Source: an uncultured Collinsella sp.
Lineage (GTDB): Bacteria > Actinomycetota > Coriobacteriia > Coriobacteriales > Coriobacteriaceae
Direction: 5' to 3'
NCBI GenBank assembly: GCA_900551555.1
Contig: URWC01000010.1
Span: 1 to 23,887, forward strand
DNA: 23,887 nucleotides
Shown: in pieces, positions 7,137 through 16,444 of the stretch
Layout of the letters: the number at the start of each line of letters is the position of its first letter
Numbering within the stretch: the first letter of the stretch is position 1
The notes under the pieces: generated by a model
The model's input: only the letters and a program-made list of their open reading frames with translations
The model's database searches: none
Told to the model about the DNA's origin: nothing
Made by a program: the position numbers and the translations under genes

Positions 7137-8420
7137 TTAGTAGATGGCGGGATCGGGGACGGTAGCATGCTCGACATGCGCGCCGAGCGCCTGCAGCTTT
7201 TCGACAAACTGCTCGTAGCCGCGCTTGATGTGATGGATGGCCGAAACCTCGGTCGTCCCGTCGGCGATCAAGCCCGCTACGACGAGGGCCGCTCCGCCAC
7301 GCAGATCGGGCGAGGTAACCTGTGCACCCGAGAAGCCCTTGACGCCATGAATCATGGCATGATGGCTCTCGATACGAATGTCGGCACCCATGCGCACCAG
7401 CTCAGAGGCAAACATAAAGCGATTCTCGAAGATGTTTTCGGTAATAACGGAACTGCCGTCGGCAAGGGCGGAGAGCACCATAATCTGCGCCTGCATGTCG
7501 GTCGGGAAACCGGGGAACGGAAGCGTCTGGATGTCGACCGGCTTGATACGCTCGGCACGGTTCACATGGACGCCATCTTCGACGCGCTCGCAGTCGATAC
7601 CCATGAGCTCCATCTTCTTGAGCACCATGCCCAAGTGAATGGGGCAAAAACCCGTGACGTCGACACCGCGATCGTCGGCCATCAACGCACCGGCAACGAT
7701 AAAGGTACCGGCCTCGATGCGGTCGCCCACCACGCGATGGGTAACGGGATGGAGCTCTTCCACGCCTTCGATAGTCACGACGGGCGTACCGGCGCCGACA
7801 ATCTTGGCGCCCATCTCGTTGAGCATGTTAGCGAGATCGACGATCTCGGGCTCGCGGGCGGCATTATCGATAACCGTGGTGCCCTGTGCGCGCACAGAGG
7901 CCATGATGAGGTTCTCGGTCGCACCGACGCTGGCGAACTCGAGCGTGACGGTGGTACCGCGCAGACCTTGGGGCGCATTAGCGTTGATGTAACCGTGGGC
8001 GGTATCGAACTCAACGCCCAGGGCCTCAAGACCAAGAATGTGCATATCGATCTTGCGAGCACCCAGGTTGCAGCCGCCCGGCATGGCAATTTTGGCGCGA
8101 TGGAAGCGGCCCAGCAGGGGTCCCATGACGGCGGTGGAAGCGCGCATCTTGGCAACGAGCTCGTAGGGGGCCTCCCATGAATCGACCTGAGAGGTATCAA
8201 TCTCGAGCGTGTGCTCGTCGAGAACATCGATCGTAGCGCCCATGCCTTTGAGCACCTTGCCCATCACGTGGACATCGGAAATATCGGGCACGTTCTGCAG
8301 CGTCGTCTTGCCCGGCGCCAGAAGCGTTGCCGCCATGAGTTTGAGCGCGGAGTTCTTGGCGCCCGAAACGGGCACGGAGCCTCCGATGGCGTGGCCACCC
8401 TCAACGCGGATAATATCCAA
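7137..8420 (-). CDS. murA: UDP-N-acetylglucosamine 1-carboxyvinyltransferase MurA
   Basis: A 427-residue MurA, the cytoplasmic enzyme that transfers enolpyruvate from PEP to UDP-GlcNAc in the first committed step of peptidoglycan synthesis. SGAKNSALK holds Lys22. PGGCNLGARKIDMH carries the catalytic Cys117, equivalent to E. coli Cys115, which is the residue fosfomycin alkylates; nothing here predicts target-based resistance. Length and motifs are normal. The start is TTG (8420-8418), with AAGGG six bases upstream; no ATG is available near the conserved N-terminus. It lies directly downstream of the ATP synthase operon, as in Bacillus subtilis, and 12 bases before an LCP gene. A strong terminator ends only a few bases before its ribosome binding site, so its expression probably depends on read-through or on a promoter in or before that hairpin. 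Confidence 0.97.
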   Translation of the reverse strand: MDIIRVEGGHAIGGSVPVSGAKNSALKLMAATLLAPGKTTLQNVPDISDVHVMGKVLKGMGATIDVLDEHTLEIDTSQVDSWEAPYELVAKMRASTAVMGPLLGRFHRAKIAMPGGCNLGARKIDMHILGLEALGVEFDTAHGYINANAPQGLRGTTVTLEFASVGATENLIMASVRAQGTTVIDNAAREPEIVDLANMLNEMGAKIVGAGTPVVTIEGVEELHPVTHRVVGDRIEAGTFIVAGALMADDRGVDVTGFCPIHLGMVLKKMELMGIDCERVEDGVHVNRAERIKPVDIQTLPFPGFPTDMQAQIMVLSALADGSSVITENIFENRFMFASELVRMGADIRIESHHAMIHGVKGFSGAQVTSPDLRGGAALVVAGLIADGTTEVSAIHHIKRGYEQFVEKLQALGAHVEHATVPDPAIY

Positions 8421-8433
8421 GGTCTACCCTTTC

Positions 8434-8472
8434 AAAAAGCATGCCCGGGGTGGCTGGGCCATCCCGGGCATG
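8434..8472 (-). terminator. Intrinsic terminator of the ATP synthase operon
   Basis: CATGCCCGGG (8440-8449) and CCCGGGCATG (8463-8472) form a perfect 10-bp stem with further TGG/CCA pairing inside. On the minus strand CTTTTT (8439-8434) follows at once. It lies 36 bases after the atpC stop and its T-run ends 4 bases before the murA ribosome binding site. Confidence 0.88.
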
Positions 8473-8508
8473 ATGTGTTCGCAAATGGTCGAACGCTAAA
8501 TCGTTTGA

Positions 8509-8901
8509 CTATTGGGCAAGCTTGAGCTTACACCATGCGATTTCATTATAGAGGTAGGCGCGGCGTGCATCATCCTCCGACAAATTACCCAGCTTCTCTT
8601 CAAAACCTTGAATATCAGCTTTAAGCTTGTCGGCATCGACGGTCGCCAAATCGCAAGCGCGCTCGGCGAGAACGGTCACGACATCGTCCGCAACCTGGGC
8701 ATAGCCGCCGGCCACGGCAAACGTGTGGTCGACAGTGCCCATGGCCTTATCGGAAACGCGAACGTAACCGCGGTCGATCGTGCAGATCTCGCTGGAGTGA
8801 GCAGGCAGAACGCCAAACTCGCCATCCGTGGACGGAATCGACACAAACGCAGCGTCGCCCTCATAGGCGCAGCTCACGGGGCACACGATGCGGATACGCA
8901 T
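8509..8901 (-). CDS. atpC: ATP synthase F1 epsilon subunit
   Basis: A 130-residue epsilon subunit, part of the central stalk that couples rotation of the c-ring to the F1 head and can inhibit ATP hydrolysis. The N-terminal beta-sandwich shows the family signature around GEFGVLPAHS (27-36) and the C-terminal helical hairpin runs from about 88 to 130. It is the last gene of the operon, 3 bases after atpD, and is followed by the operon terminator. The start ATG (8901-8899) is fixed by the tight spacing. Confidence 0.95.
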   Translation of the reverse strand: MRIRIVCPVSCAYEGDAAFVSIPSTDGEFGVLPAHSSEICTIDRGYVRVSDKAMGTVDHTFAVAGGYAQVADDVVTVLAERACDLATVDADKLKADIQGFEEKLGNLSEDDARRAYLYNEIAWCKLKLAQ

Positions 8902-8904
8902 AAC

Positions 8905-10358
<1,454 letters not shown>

Positions 10359-10359
<1 letters not shown>

Positions 10360-11267
10360 TACTGTTCCTCCAATGCTGAGGCTCCGCCGACGATCTCGTT
10401 AATCTCGGTCGTGATCGAAGCCTGGCGCACGCGACTATACGTGCGGGTAAGGGTCGAGATGATCGCGGTGGCGTTTTCCGTCGCGGAGTGCATGGCCTTG
10501 CGGCGTGCACCCTGCTCGGCAGCCGCCGAATCGATCAGGGCCTGGTAGATGACCGTCAGGATATAAGACGGCACAAGCTTGCCGAGAACATGCTCGGGAG
10601 AGGGCACGAACTCGAACGTGGACGAGATGCGCTTAGGGGCGTCGGTCTCGTTCTTACGCGGACCGTGGGCCATAGCGATCATCTCGGGGTCGAGCGGCAA
10701 CAGATGCTCGACGCGAAGCTCCTGATCCACGCGGTTCTTGGCGTGGTGGTAGACAAGCTCGACACGGTCAAGCTCACCGGCACGATACGCATCGCAGATA
10801 TGAGAGGAGATCATGCGGGCCTGATTGAAATCGGGCTCAGAGGAGTTGCCCTCAAAGTGCATGACGACGTTTGCACGGTCACGGAAATACGTGGCCGGTT
10901 TGCGCCCGCACGCGATAATCTCGCACTCGATGCCGTCGTTCGCCCAAGAAGCGGCGAGCTTTTCGGCCGTGCGCTCCACCGTCGTATTGAAACCGCCGGC
11001 AAGGCCGCGGTCCGAAGCAATAACGACAATCAGGCCATGCTTGACGCTCTCATGCTTCTGCAGCATGGGATCGGTGCCCGAACAGGAGGCGTCGCCGGCG
11101 ACCGTCAACATGACGTCGGTCAGCGCCTCCTTATAGGGCTCGGCCTGCTTGGAGCGATCGAGGGCACGACGGATCTTGGCCGTAGAGACCATCTCCATCG
11201 TGCGCGTGATCTGCTTGGTCGTGGTAACCGAGGAGATTCGCTTCTTAATGTCGCGAAGGTTGGCCAT
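10359..11267 (-). CDS. atpG: ATP synthase F1 gamma subunit
   Basis: A 302-residue rotor shaft. The N-terminal coiled-coil helix has the family pattern IKKRISSVTTTKQITRTMEM (residues 7-26), and the C-terminal helix contains ATENATAII and IT.EINEIVGGA near the end. The middle globular domain contains SDRGLAGGFN (85-94). It is slightly longer than the E. coli subunit (about 287). It lies 5 bases after atpA and overlaps atpD by one base. Confidence 0.97.
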
Positions 11268-11272
11268 GGGGC

Positions 11273-12871
11273 TTAGTTCTCCTCTGATCCAGAAACATCC
11301 GAATGGTGCTTGGCCATGAACTGCTGCTTGAAGTCGCCGATGACGCGCAAGAGCTCAGCCTTGGTGTCATCATCGATCTTCTTGGCGCGAACCTTGTCGA
11401 GCAGCGAGCCAAAGCCATTGTCCATGTACTCGATGAGCTCGGCACGGAAAGGCAGCACGTCGGCGATCTCCAGGTCATCCAGGAAGCCCTCGTTGCCAGC
11501 GAACAGCGTAACGATCTGCTCGCCAACCTCAAACGGCTTGTAACGCGGCTGCTTCAGGAGCTCGGTCATGCGGGCACCATGGGTCAGCTGCTTCTGAGTA
11601 GCCTCGTCGAGGTCGGAGCCGAACTGCGTAAAGCCGGCGAGCTCCTGGTACGAAGCGAGGTCCAGACGGAGGTTGCCGGCGACCTGCTTCATAGCCTTGG
11701 TCTGCGCGTCGCCACCAACGCGGGACACGGAAATGCCCACGTCGACTGCCGGGCGCTGGCCCTGGAAGAAGAGCTCGGACTGCAGGTAGATCTGACCATC
11801 GGTAATGGAAATGACGTTGGTCGGAATGTAGGCCGAGACGTCGCCGTCCTGGGTCTCGATGATCGGAAGAGCCGTCATGGAGCCATAACCGTTCTTCTTG
11901 GACATCTTGACTGCACGCTCGAGCAGACGAGAGTGCAGGTAGAAGATGTCGCCAGGATAGGCCTCGCGTCCGGGCGGACGATGCAGCGTCAGCGACATCT
12001 GACGGTAGGCCACAGCCTGCTTGGACAGGTCGTCGTAGATGACGAGCACGTGGCCGCCGGGGTTGGTCTCGCTGGCGGGCTTGCCGTCCTCGCCGTTGTA
12101 CATGAAGAACTCGCCGATAGCGGCACCGGCCATAGGCGCGATGTACTGCATAGGGGCGGAATCGGCAGCGGTGGCCGAAACGATGATGGTGTAGTCGAGC
12201 GCACCGTGCTGAGCGAGGGTCTCGCGGATGTTGGCAACCGTGGAGGCCTTCTGGCCGATGGCGACATAGATGCAGACCATGCCCTTGCCGCGCTGATTGA
12301 GGATAGCGTCGATGGCGATGGCGGTCTTACCGGTCTTACGGTCGCCGATGATGAGCTCACGCTGACCGCGGCCGATAGGCACCATGGAGTCGATAGCGAG
12401 CAGACCGGTCTGAACCGGCTCGCACACCGGGGTACGGTCGATGACGCCGGGGGCCTTGAACTCGATGGGGCGACGGTGCGTGGCGACGATGTCGCCCAGG
12501 CCGTCGATGGGCTGGCCGAGCGGATTGACGACGCGGCCGAGCATGGCACGGCTCACGGGGATATCCATAATGCGGCCAGTGGTGCGGCACTCGTCGCCTT
12601 CCTTGATGGAGTCGACGGCACCAAACAGAACGGCGCCGACCTCGTCACGGTCAAGGTTCTGGGCAAGGCCGAAGACGGTCTCACCGGTATCGGAGCTCTT
12701 GAACTCCAGAAGCTCGCCTGCCATGGCGCTCTTGAGGCCGGAGACGCGCGCGATGCCGTCGCCTACCTCGTCGACCGTTGAAACCTCATGCGTATCGACC
12801 GTCGCGGAGAGGCTCGTGAGCTGCTCCTGCAGTTTCTTGGCGATATCCTGGGCATTGAGGGTTTCGGACAT
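11273..12871 (-). CDS. atpA: ATP synthase F1 alpha subunit
   Basis: A 532-residue non-catalytic nucleotide-binding subunit. It has Walker A GDRKTGKT (176-183), DDLSKQAVAYRQ (280-291) and the arginine finger in SVSRVGGDAQ (Arg384), the counterpart of E. coli Arg376, which completes the beta active site. Between GEFF and VLVIYDD there are about 12 extra residues (around 260-272, EDGKPASETNPG) compared with E. coli and mycobacterial subunits as I remember them. The start ATG overlaps the atpH stop (TAATG), as expected for coupled translation. Confidence 0.98.
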   Translation of the reverse strand: MSETLNAQDIAKKLQEQLTSLSATVDTHEVSTVDEVGDGIARVSGLKSAMAGELLEFKSSDTGETVFGLAQNLDRDEVGAVLFGAVDSIKEGDECRTTGRIMDIPVSRAMLGRVVNPLGQPIDGLGDIVATHRRPIEFKAPGVIDRTPVCEPVQTGLLAIDSMVPIGRGQRELIIGDRKTGKTAIAIDAILNQRGKGMVCIYVAIGQKASTVANIRETLAQHGALDYTIIVSATAADSAPMQYIAPMAGAAIGEFFMYNGEDGKPASETNPGGHVLVIYDDLSKQAVAYRQMSLTLHRPPGREAYPGDIFYLHSRLLERAVKMSKKNGYGSMTALPIIETQDGDVSAYIPTNVISITDGQIYLQSELFFQGQRPAVDVGISVSRVGGDAQTKAMKQVAGNLRLDLASYQELAGFTQFGSDLDEATQKQLTHGARMTELLKQPRYKPFEVGEQIVTLFAGNEGFLDDLEIADVLPFRAELIEYMDNGFGSLLDKVRAKKIDDDTKAELLRVIGDFKQQFMAKHHSDVSGSEEN

Positions 12872-13347
12872 TAGGCTTCACCTCCGTACGAATTAGCAGA
12901 GTTTGCGAGGGTCTCCTGCGCGATGCGCAGCTGCGTCTTGACGGAAATGTCACGACGCTCGCCGCGGGCCTCGAGCACCAGGCCGCCCACGATAGACGGG
13001 TCGACCTGCTCGATAAGGAATACCTTGCGGCCGAAGTCCTGCTCGCATTTCTTAGTGATGGTTTGACGCAGCTCGTCGTCGAGCGGGATCGCCGTGGTGA
13101 CGGTCACGCCCACTACATCCTCGTCTTCCTCGGCAACATACTTAAAGGCAGCTGCCACCTTGGGAAGAAGGTCGAGCTGGTCGCGCTTGGACATGGTGTC
13201 GAGCACGGCGATGATCTCGGGGCTGGCAGAAGCCAGACGCTCGATCATCTCGAGGTCCTCGAACACATGGTTCTCGGCCTTGGCGGCTTCCAAAAGGGAG
13301 CGCGCGTAGGTCTCGAGTACCTTGTCCTGATAGCGGCTAGTCGGCAT
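12871..13347 (-). CDS. atpH: ATP synthase F1 delta subunit
   Basis: A 158-residue delta subunit that fixes the peripheral stalk (b) to the top of F1. The N-terminal helical bundle with YARSLLEAA (14-22) and the C-terminal segment with DPSIVGGLVLE (115-125) are typical. The length is a little short of the usual 175-180, but both domains are recognisable. It overlaps atpF by 11 bases and atpA by one base. Confidence 0.94.
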   Translation of the reverse strand: MPTSRYQDKVLETYARSLLEAAKAENHVFEDLEMIERLASASPEIIAVLDTMSKRDQLDLLPKVAAAFKYVAEEDEDVVGVTVTTAIPLDDELRQTITKKCEQDFGRKVFLIEQVDPSIVGGLVLEARGERRDISVKTQLRIAQETLANSANSYGGEA

Positions 13348-13939
13348 TCAGGCTACCTGCTTCCTGGATGTAACGCTCGATGAGCTTCTTCTGCTCGGCA
13401 TCGTCCTCGAGTGCCTCGCCCACGATCTTGGTGGCGACGGCAACGGACAGGTCGGCGATGGAGCTCGCGGCACCGGCGTAGATGGACTTGCGCTCGTCCT
13501 CGACGGTCGTATGGGCCTTGGCGATGATCTCCTCGGCCTCCTTGTGGGCAGCCTCGATGATACGGGCGCGCTCGGACTCGGCGTCCTTACGGGCCTCGAG
13601 AACAATGTCGGCAGCCTGACGACGGGCGTCGGTGACGATCGAGTCGGACTCAGCGCGCTTGGCGATAGCCTCCTGCTTGGTCTTCTCGGCCTCGTCGAGG
13701 CTCTCCTCGATCTTCTTGCCGCGCTCCTCCATGGTTTTCATGATGCCCGGCAGGGCGACCTTGGCCAGCACGATCCAGATAATCAGGAAGGCGATAAGCG
13801 CCGGGATGAACTCCGCCATCTTAGGGATGAGGATGTCCGCACCGGCGGCGCCGTCCTCGGCGAACGCGGAAACCGGCATGAGCAGCGCGGCCGCGGACGC
13901 GGAGAGTGCGATCGCGCTCTTCTGGGATGAAAGATTCAT
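13337..13939 (-). CDS. atpF: ATP synthase Fo b subunit with signal-peptide-like N-terminus
   Basis: A 200-residue peripheral stalk subunit: one membrane helix (about 43-63) and a long charged coiled coil (about 68-160). Ahead of the membrane helix is an extra 27 residues that look like a signal peptide: Lys7, a hydrophobic Ala/Leu/Ser stretch (9-22) and AFA (25-27) before an acidic segment. Cleavage would leave the usual topology, N-terminus outside and coiled coil inside. It lies 15 bases after atpE and overlaps atpH by 11 bases. Typical b subunits are about 156-170 residues, so the extra length is mostly this N-terminal part. Confidence 0.94.
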   Translation of the reverse strand: MNLSSQKSAIALSASAAALLMPVSAFAEDGAAGADILIPKMAEFIPALIAFLIIWIVLAKVALPGIMKTMEERGKKIEESLDEAEKTKQEAIAKRAESDSIVTDARRQAADIVLEARKDAESERARIIEAAHKEAEEIIAKAHTTVEDERKSIYAGAASSIADLSVAVATKIVGEALEDDAEQKKLIERYIQEAGSLNAD

Positions 13940-13954
13940 ACTTGACGCTCCGTG

Positions 13955-14149
13955 CTATTTAACGATCAGCGCGACAACGAAGCCGATCAGAGCCAGAGCC
14001 TCGCCGAAGGCGGAGCCCATGATGAAGACGGTGAACACGCGGCCCTGGACCTCAGGCTGACGGGCCATAGCACCCGTAGCGCCCAGAGCAGACAGGCCGA
14101 TAGCAAGACCAGCGCCGATAACACCGAGACCGTAACCGATAACTCCCAC
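13955..14149 (-). CDS. atpE: ATP synthase Fo c subunit
   Basis: A 64-residue double-helix proteolipid, the monomer of the rotating ring. The first helix has the tight GxGxGxG-like packing, the polar loop is ARQPE (29-33) and the ion-carrying acid is Glu50 in the second helix (GEALAL). The site lacks the sodium ligands of Na+ rings: Ile17 sits where Gln is expected and Ala51 where Ser/Thr is expected. This suggests proton coupling. The start is GTG (14149-14147), with AAGGAGGA just upstream. The subunit is shorter than the usual 70-80 residues because the N-terminal segment before helix 1 is brief. Confidence 0.95.
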   Translation of the reverse strand: MGVIGYGLGVIGAGLAIGLSALGATGAMARQPEVQGRVFTVFIMGSAFGEALALIGFVVALIVK

Positions 14150-14273
14150 GATTCCTCCTTTGTCGTGCGTGTCTTATTTCACGCAGGATAACCTTTTTAT
14201 AACTGCCGGGCTCCATGGGTACGGGCACCGGCGGTTTAACGAATTGCCTTACCTTTAAGGCGCGAACGGAAGA
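14150..14273 (-). promoter_or_regulatory. atpB-atpE spacer with hairpins and A/U-rich leader
   Basis: The only sizeable gap inside the ATP synthase operon. On the minus strand it holds a small hairpin (GCCTTA/TAAGGC, 14246-14261), a 9-bp stem with one wobble (14201-14209 with 14228-14236), an A/U-rich ATAAAAAGG stretch and then the AAGGAGGA site of atpE. By analogy with the E. coli atpE leader, this could raise translation of the c subunit, which is needed in about ten copies. Confidence 0.4.
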
Positions 14274-15077
14274 CTACTCCTCCTCCGCGACCTCCTCTGC
14301 CTCGGAGACATACACGGCGGTAAGGACCGTGAAGACGTAAGCCTGGATGGCGCCGACCACAAGCTCGATCGCATAGATCAGGATGAGGATGGCAAGCCAG
14401 GCCAGCGAAGGCAGGGCGCCGACGGCGTGGGCCGCGGAAACCTGCTGAAGCAGCGGCTGCATGAACATGCTCGCCATGATGGCGAACGAGCCCATGACCA
14501 CGTGTCCTGCGAACATGTTGCAGAACAGACGGACGGCGAGCGTGATGAGGCGCAGGAAGGTCGAGAAAAGCTCGACGACCCACACGAGCACGTTCATCGG
14601 GAAGCTCACGCCCTGCGGGGCGAGGCTCTTGATGTAGCCGATCACGCCGTGAGCCTTGCATCCGTAGTAGATGAAGTACACGAAGGCGAAGATGGCGAGC
14701 GCGGCGGTGGAGCCGATTGCACCGGTGCCGGGCTTCATTCCCGGGATCAGGCCGATCATGTTATTGATCAGGATGAACAGGAAAAGCGAGCACAGGAACG
14801 GGAAGTGCTTCTTCCAGTTCTCACCCACGACGCCCTTGCCGATATCGTTCTCGACGTACTCGATGATGTACTCGAAACCGTTGACGAAGAAGCCCTTGGG
14901 AACCAGGGTCTGCTTCTTCTTGAACACGGCCAGGACGATCAGGAGCACGATCGTGGAGACGATCAGCCAAAACGAGTACTGCGTGATGCCGCAGCTCAGA
15001 TCGCCCACGACAGGGGTGGAGCTGAACTCGCTGACCAGATGATTAATCTCATCAGGCAGCTTTTCAAAAATTTCCAC
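14274..15077 (-). CDS. atpB: ATP synthase Fo a subunit
   Basis: A 267-residue, multi-helix membrane subunit that forms the ion half-channels against the c-ring. The essential arginine is Arg183 in LAVRLFCNMFAGH, equivalent to E. coli Arg210. The NNMIGLIPG segment (105-113) and the C-terminal acidic/polar helix with AIELVVGAIQAY (about 236-247) are also characteristic. The C-terminus ends in a short acidic tail. The ATG at 15077-15075 lies 3 bases after the upstream small membrane protein gene. Confidence 0.96.
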   Translation of the reverse strand: MEIFEKLPDEINHLVSEFSSTPVVGDLSCGITQYSFWLIVSTIVLLIVLAVFKKKQTLVPKGFFVNGFEYIIEYVENDIGKGVVGENWKKHFPFLCSLFLFILINNMIGLIPGMKPGTGAIGSTAALAIFAFVYFIYYGCKAHGVIGYIKSLAPQGVSFPMNVLVWVVELFSTFLRLITLAVRLFCNMFAGHVVMGSFAIMASMFMQPLLQQVSAAHAVGALPSLAWLAILILIYAIELVVGAIQAYVFTVLTAVYVSEAEEVAEEE

Positions 15078-15080
15078 GAC

Positions 15081-15392
15081 TTACCTTTCGACCTCATGAG
15101 GATCTCGCAGCGCCTTGGCAACGCGAACCGTGCAGGCGGCCATAAAGGCCACGAAGCCGATCGCCTCGCCCAGGAGGAACATGCGAAATGCCTCTCCGAA
15201 CAACACAAACACAACCAAGGTAAAGACGAGCAGGGCGATTGCCGAGACCGCCAGACTCACCATACCCTTGAGCATGTCCGCATTCTGTTTATCGTCAAGA
15301 ACCGGCTTGAGCGTAAAGACAAAGGGAAGGAAGGCAATTGCGCCCGCGATGGCGCCTGCAACGATAGCGAGCAGATCGGCTATCTGAAACAC
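15081..15392 (-). CDS. AtpI-like small membrane protein of the ATP synthase operon
   Basis: A 103-residue hydrophobic protein with three or four predicted membrane segments (about 5-27, 45-70 and 72-92). It is in the position of atpI, just before atpB. AtpI proteins help assemble the c-ring and may carry Mg2+; sequence similarity to AtpI is not obvious by eye, so the name rests mainly on position and topology. I chose GTG 15392-15390, with GAGGA six bases upstream. The frame stays open to a TTG at 15467, but that extension is basic and not conserved-looking and would cover the promoter at 15454-15481. Confidence 0.65.
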   Translation of the reverse strand: MFQIADLLAIVAGAIAGAIAFLPFVFTLKPVLDDKQNADMLKGMVSLAVSAIALLVFTLVVFVLFGEAFRMFLLGEAIGFVAFMAACTVRVAKALRDPHEVER

Positions 15393-15453
15393 TGGCGTCC
15401 TCACTTTCCTTTTTAACGCTTCACAGAACAGTTCCCGCCAAACATTGGTGACT

Positions 15454-15481
15454 ATTGTACGAGCCAATCGCTAAAGTACAA
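15454..15481 (-). promoter_or_regulatory. Promoter of the ATP synthase operon
   Basis: On the minus strand TTGTAC (15481-15476) and TACAAT (15459-15454) are separated by 16 bases, about 60 bases upstream of the AtpI-like start. The -10 matches the consensus in five of six positions. A 6-bp hairpin (AACCGA/TCGGTT, near 15480-15499) overlaps the upstream edge. Confidence 0.55.
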
Positions 15482-15596
15482 CCGAAAAAGCATCGGTTAA
15501 TACGCACCTGTTCGTTTTCTTAAGACCTTCTTTATGCCGCAGGTACGGTAATACGTTTTTCTCGAACCCTGCAGGGCAAAACGTCCGTTAACAGGA

Positions 15597-15631
15597 GTGC
15601 GCGCGGTCGCCTTTTGTTCGTCCGCGCGCAC
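15597..15631 (-). terminator. GC-rich hairpin downstream of upp
   Basis: GTGCGCGCGG (15597-15606) and CCGCGCGCAC (15622-15631) form a perfect 10-bp stem with a 15-base loop, about 45 bases after the upp stop. No T-run follows on the minus strand, so it may be a Rho-type or stabilising structure. Confidence 0.4.
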
Positions 15632-15673
15632 CGTTTCTTCGTATTTGCAGCCGCGGCCATCTTAGCCCAGCGA

Positions 15674-16321
15674 CTAGAGCGTGCCGTAGATGCGGTCGCC
15701 GGCGTCGCCCAGGCCGGGAACGATGTAGGCAGCCTCGTTGAGATGGTCGTCGATGGCGCAGGTATAGATATGCACATCAGGGTCCTTCTCAGTCAGCGAC
15801 TTGAGGCCCTCGGGGGCCGCGACGATGCACAGCATGCGGATGTCCTTGACACCGCGCTCGCGCAGGTAGCTAATGGCCATCTCGGCCGAACCGCCCGTGG
15901 CGAGCATGGGGTCGACGACCAGGCAGATGCGCTGGTCGATATCCTTGGGCATCTTGCAGTAATACTCGTGCGGCTCGTGGGTGACCTCGTCGCGCTCCAT
16001 GCCGATGTGGCCCACGCGAGCGGAGGGCACCAGGTCGAGGATGCCGTCGACCATGCCAAGGCCCGCACGCAGGATGGGCACGATGGCGAGTTTCTTGCCG
16101 GCGAGCTGTTTGAACGTGGCGGTAGTGATGGGGGTCTCGACCTCGACGTCTTCCATAGGCAGGTCGCGCATGGCCTCGTAGCCGTCAAAAAGTGCGAGTT
16201 CGCGCACGAGCTGACGGAACTGGTTGGTGCCGGTGTTTTTGTCGCGCAGGATCGACAGCTTGTGCTGGACGAGCGGGTGATCGACAAGCGTCACACGGGA
16301 CGCATCGTAGGTGACGGTCAT
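15674..16321 (-). CDS. upp: Uracil phosphoribosyltransferase
   Basis: A 215-residue enzyme that makes UMP from uracil and PRPP in pyrimidine salvage. The PRPP loop is VVDPMLATGGSA (135-146), ILRAGLGM (83-90) is characteristic, and the C-terminus carries the uracil-binding PGLGDAGDRIYGT. The start ATG 16321-16319 is preceded by AAAGGGG about 10 bases away and matches the family N-terminus; an open extension to 16381 has no ribosome binding site. upp next to the atp operon is also known from Bacillus. Confidence 0.97.
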   Translation of the reverse strand: MTVTYDASRVTLVDHPLVQHKLSILRDKNTGTNQFRQLVRELALFDGYEAMRDLPMEDVEVETPITTATFKQLAGKKLAIVPILRAGLGMVDGILDLVPSARVGHIGMERDEVTHEPHEYYCKMPKDIDQRICLVVDPMLATGGSAEMAISYLRERGVKDIRMLCIVAAPEGLKSLTEKDPDVHIYTCAIDDHLNEAAYIVPGLGDAGDRIYGTL

Positions 16322-16444
16322 GGATTGATTGCCCCTTTCGTTGCGGCCGCAAAACGGCCTTGCTGACAAGGCGTGCAGCAATGTTGCCGCCGCACGCCAT
16401 GCATTAGTTTAGCGGTTTGTTGTATCGAGCAGCCCATCGCAGCC

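Noticed and set aside
11303..12781. A 492-codon open frame opposite atpA
   Set aside because: Same antisense artefact; no ribosome binding site and no recognisable domain, while atpA is certain.
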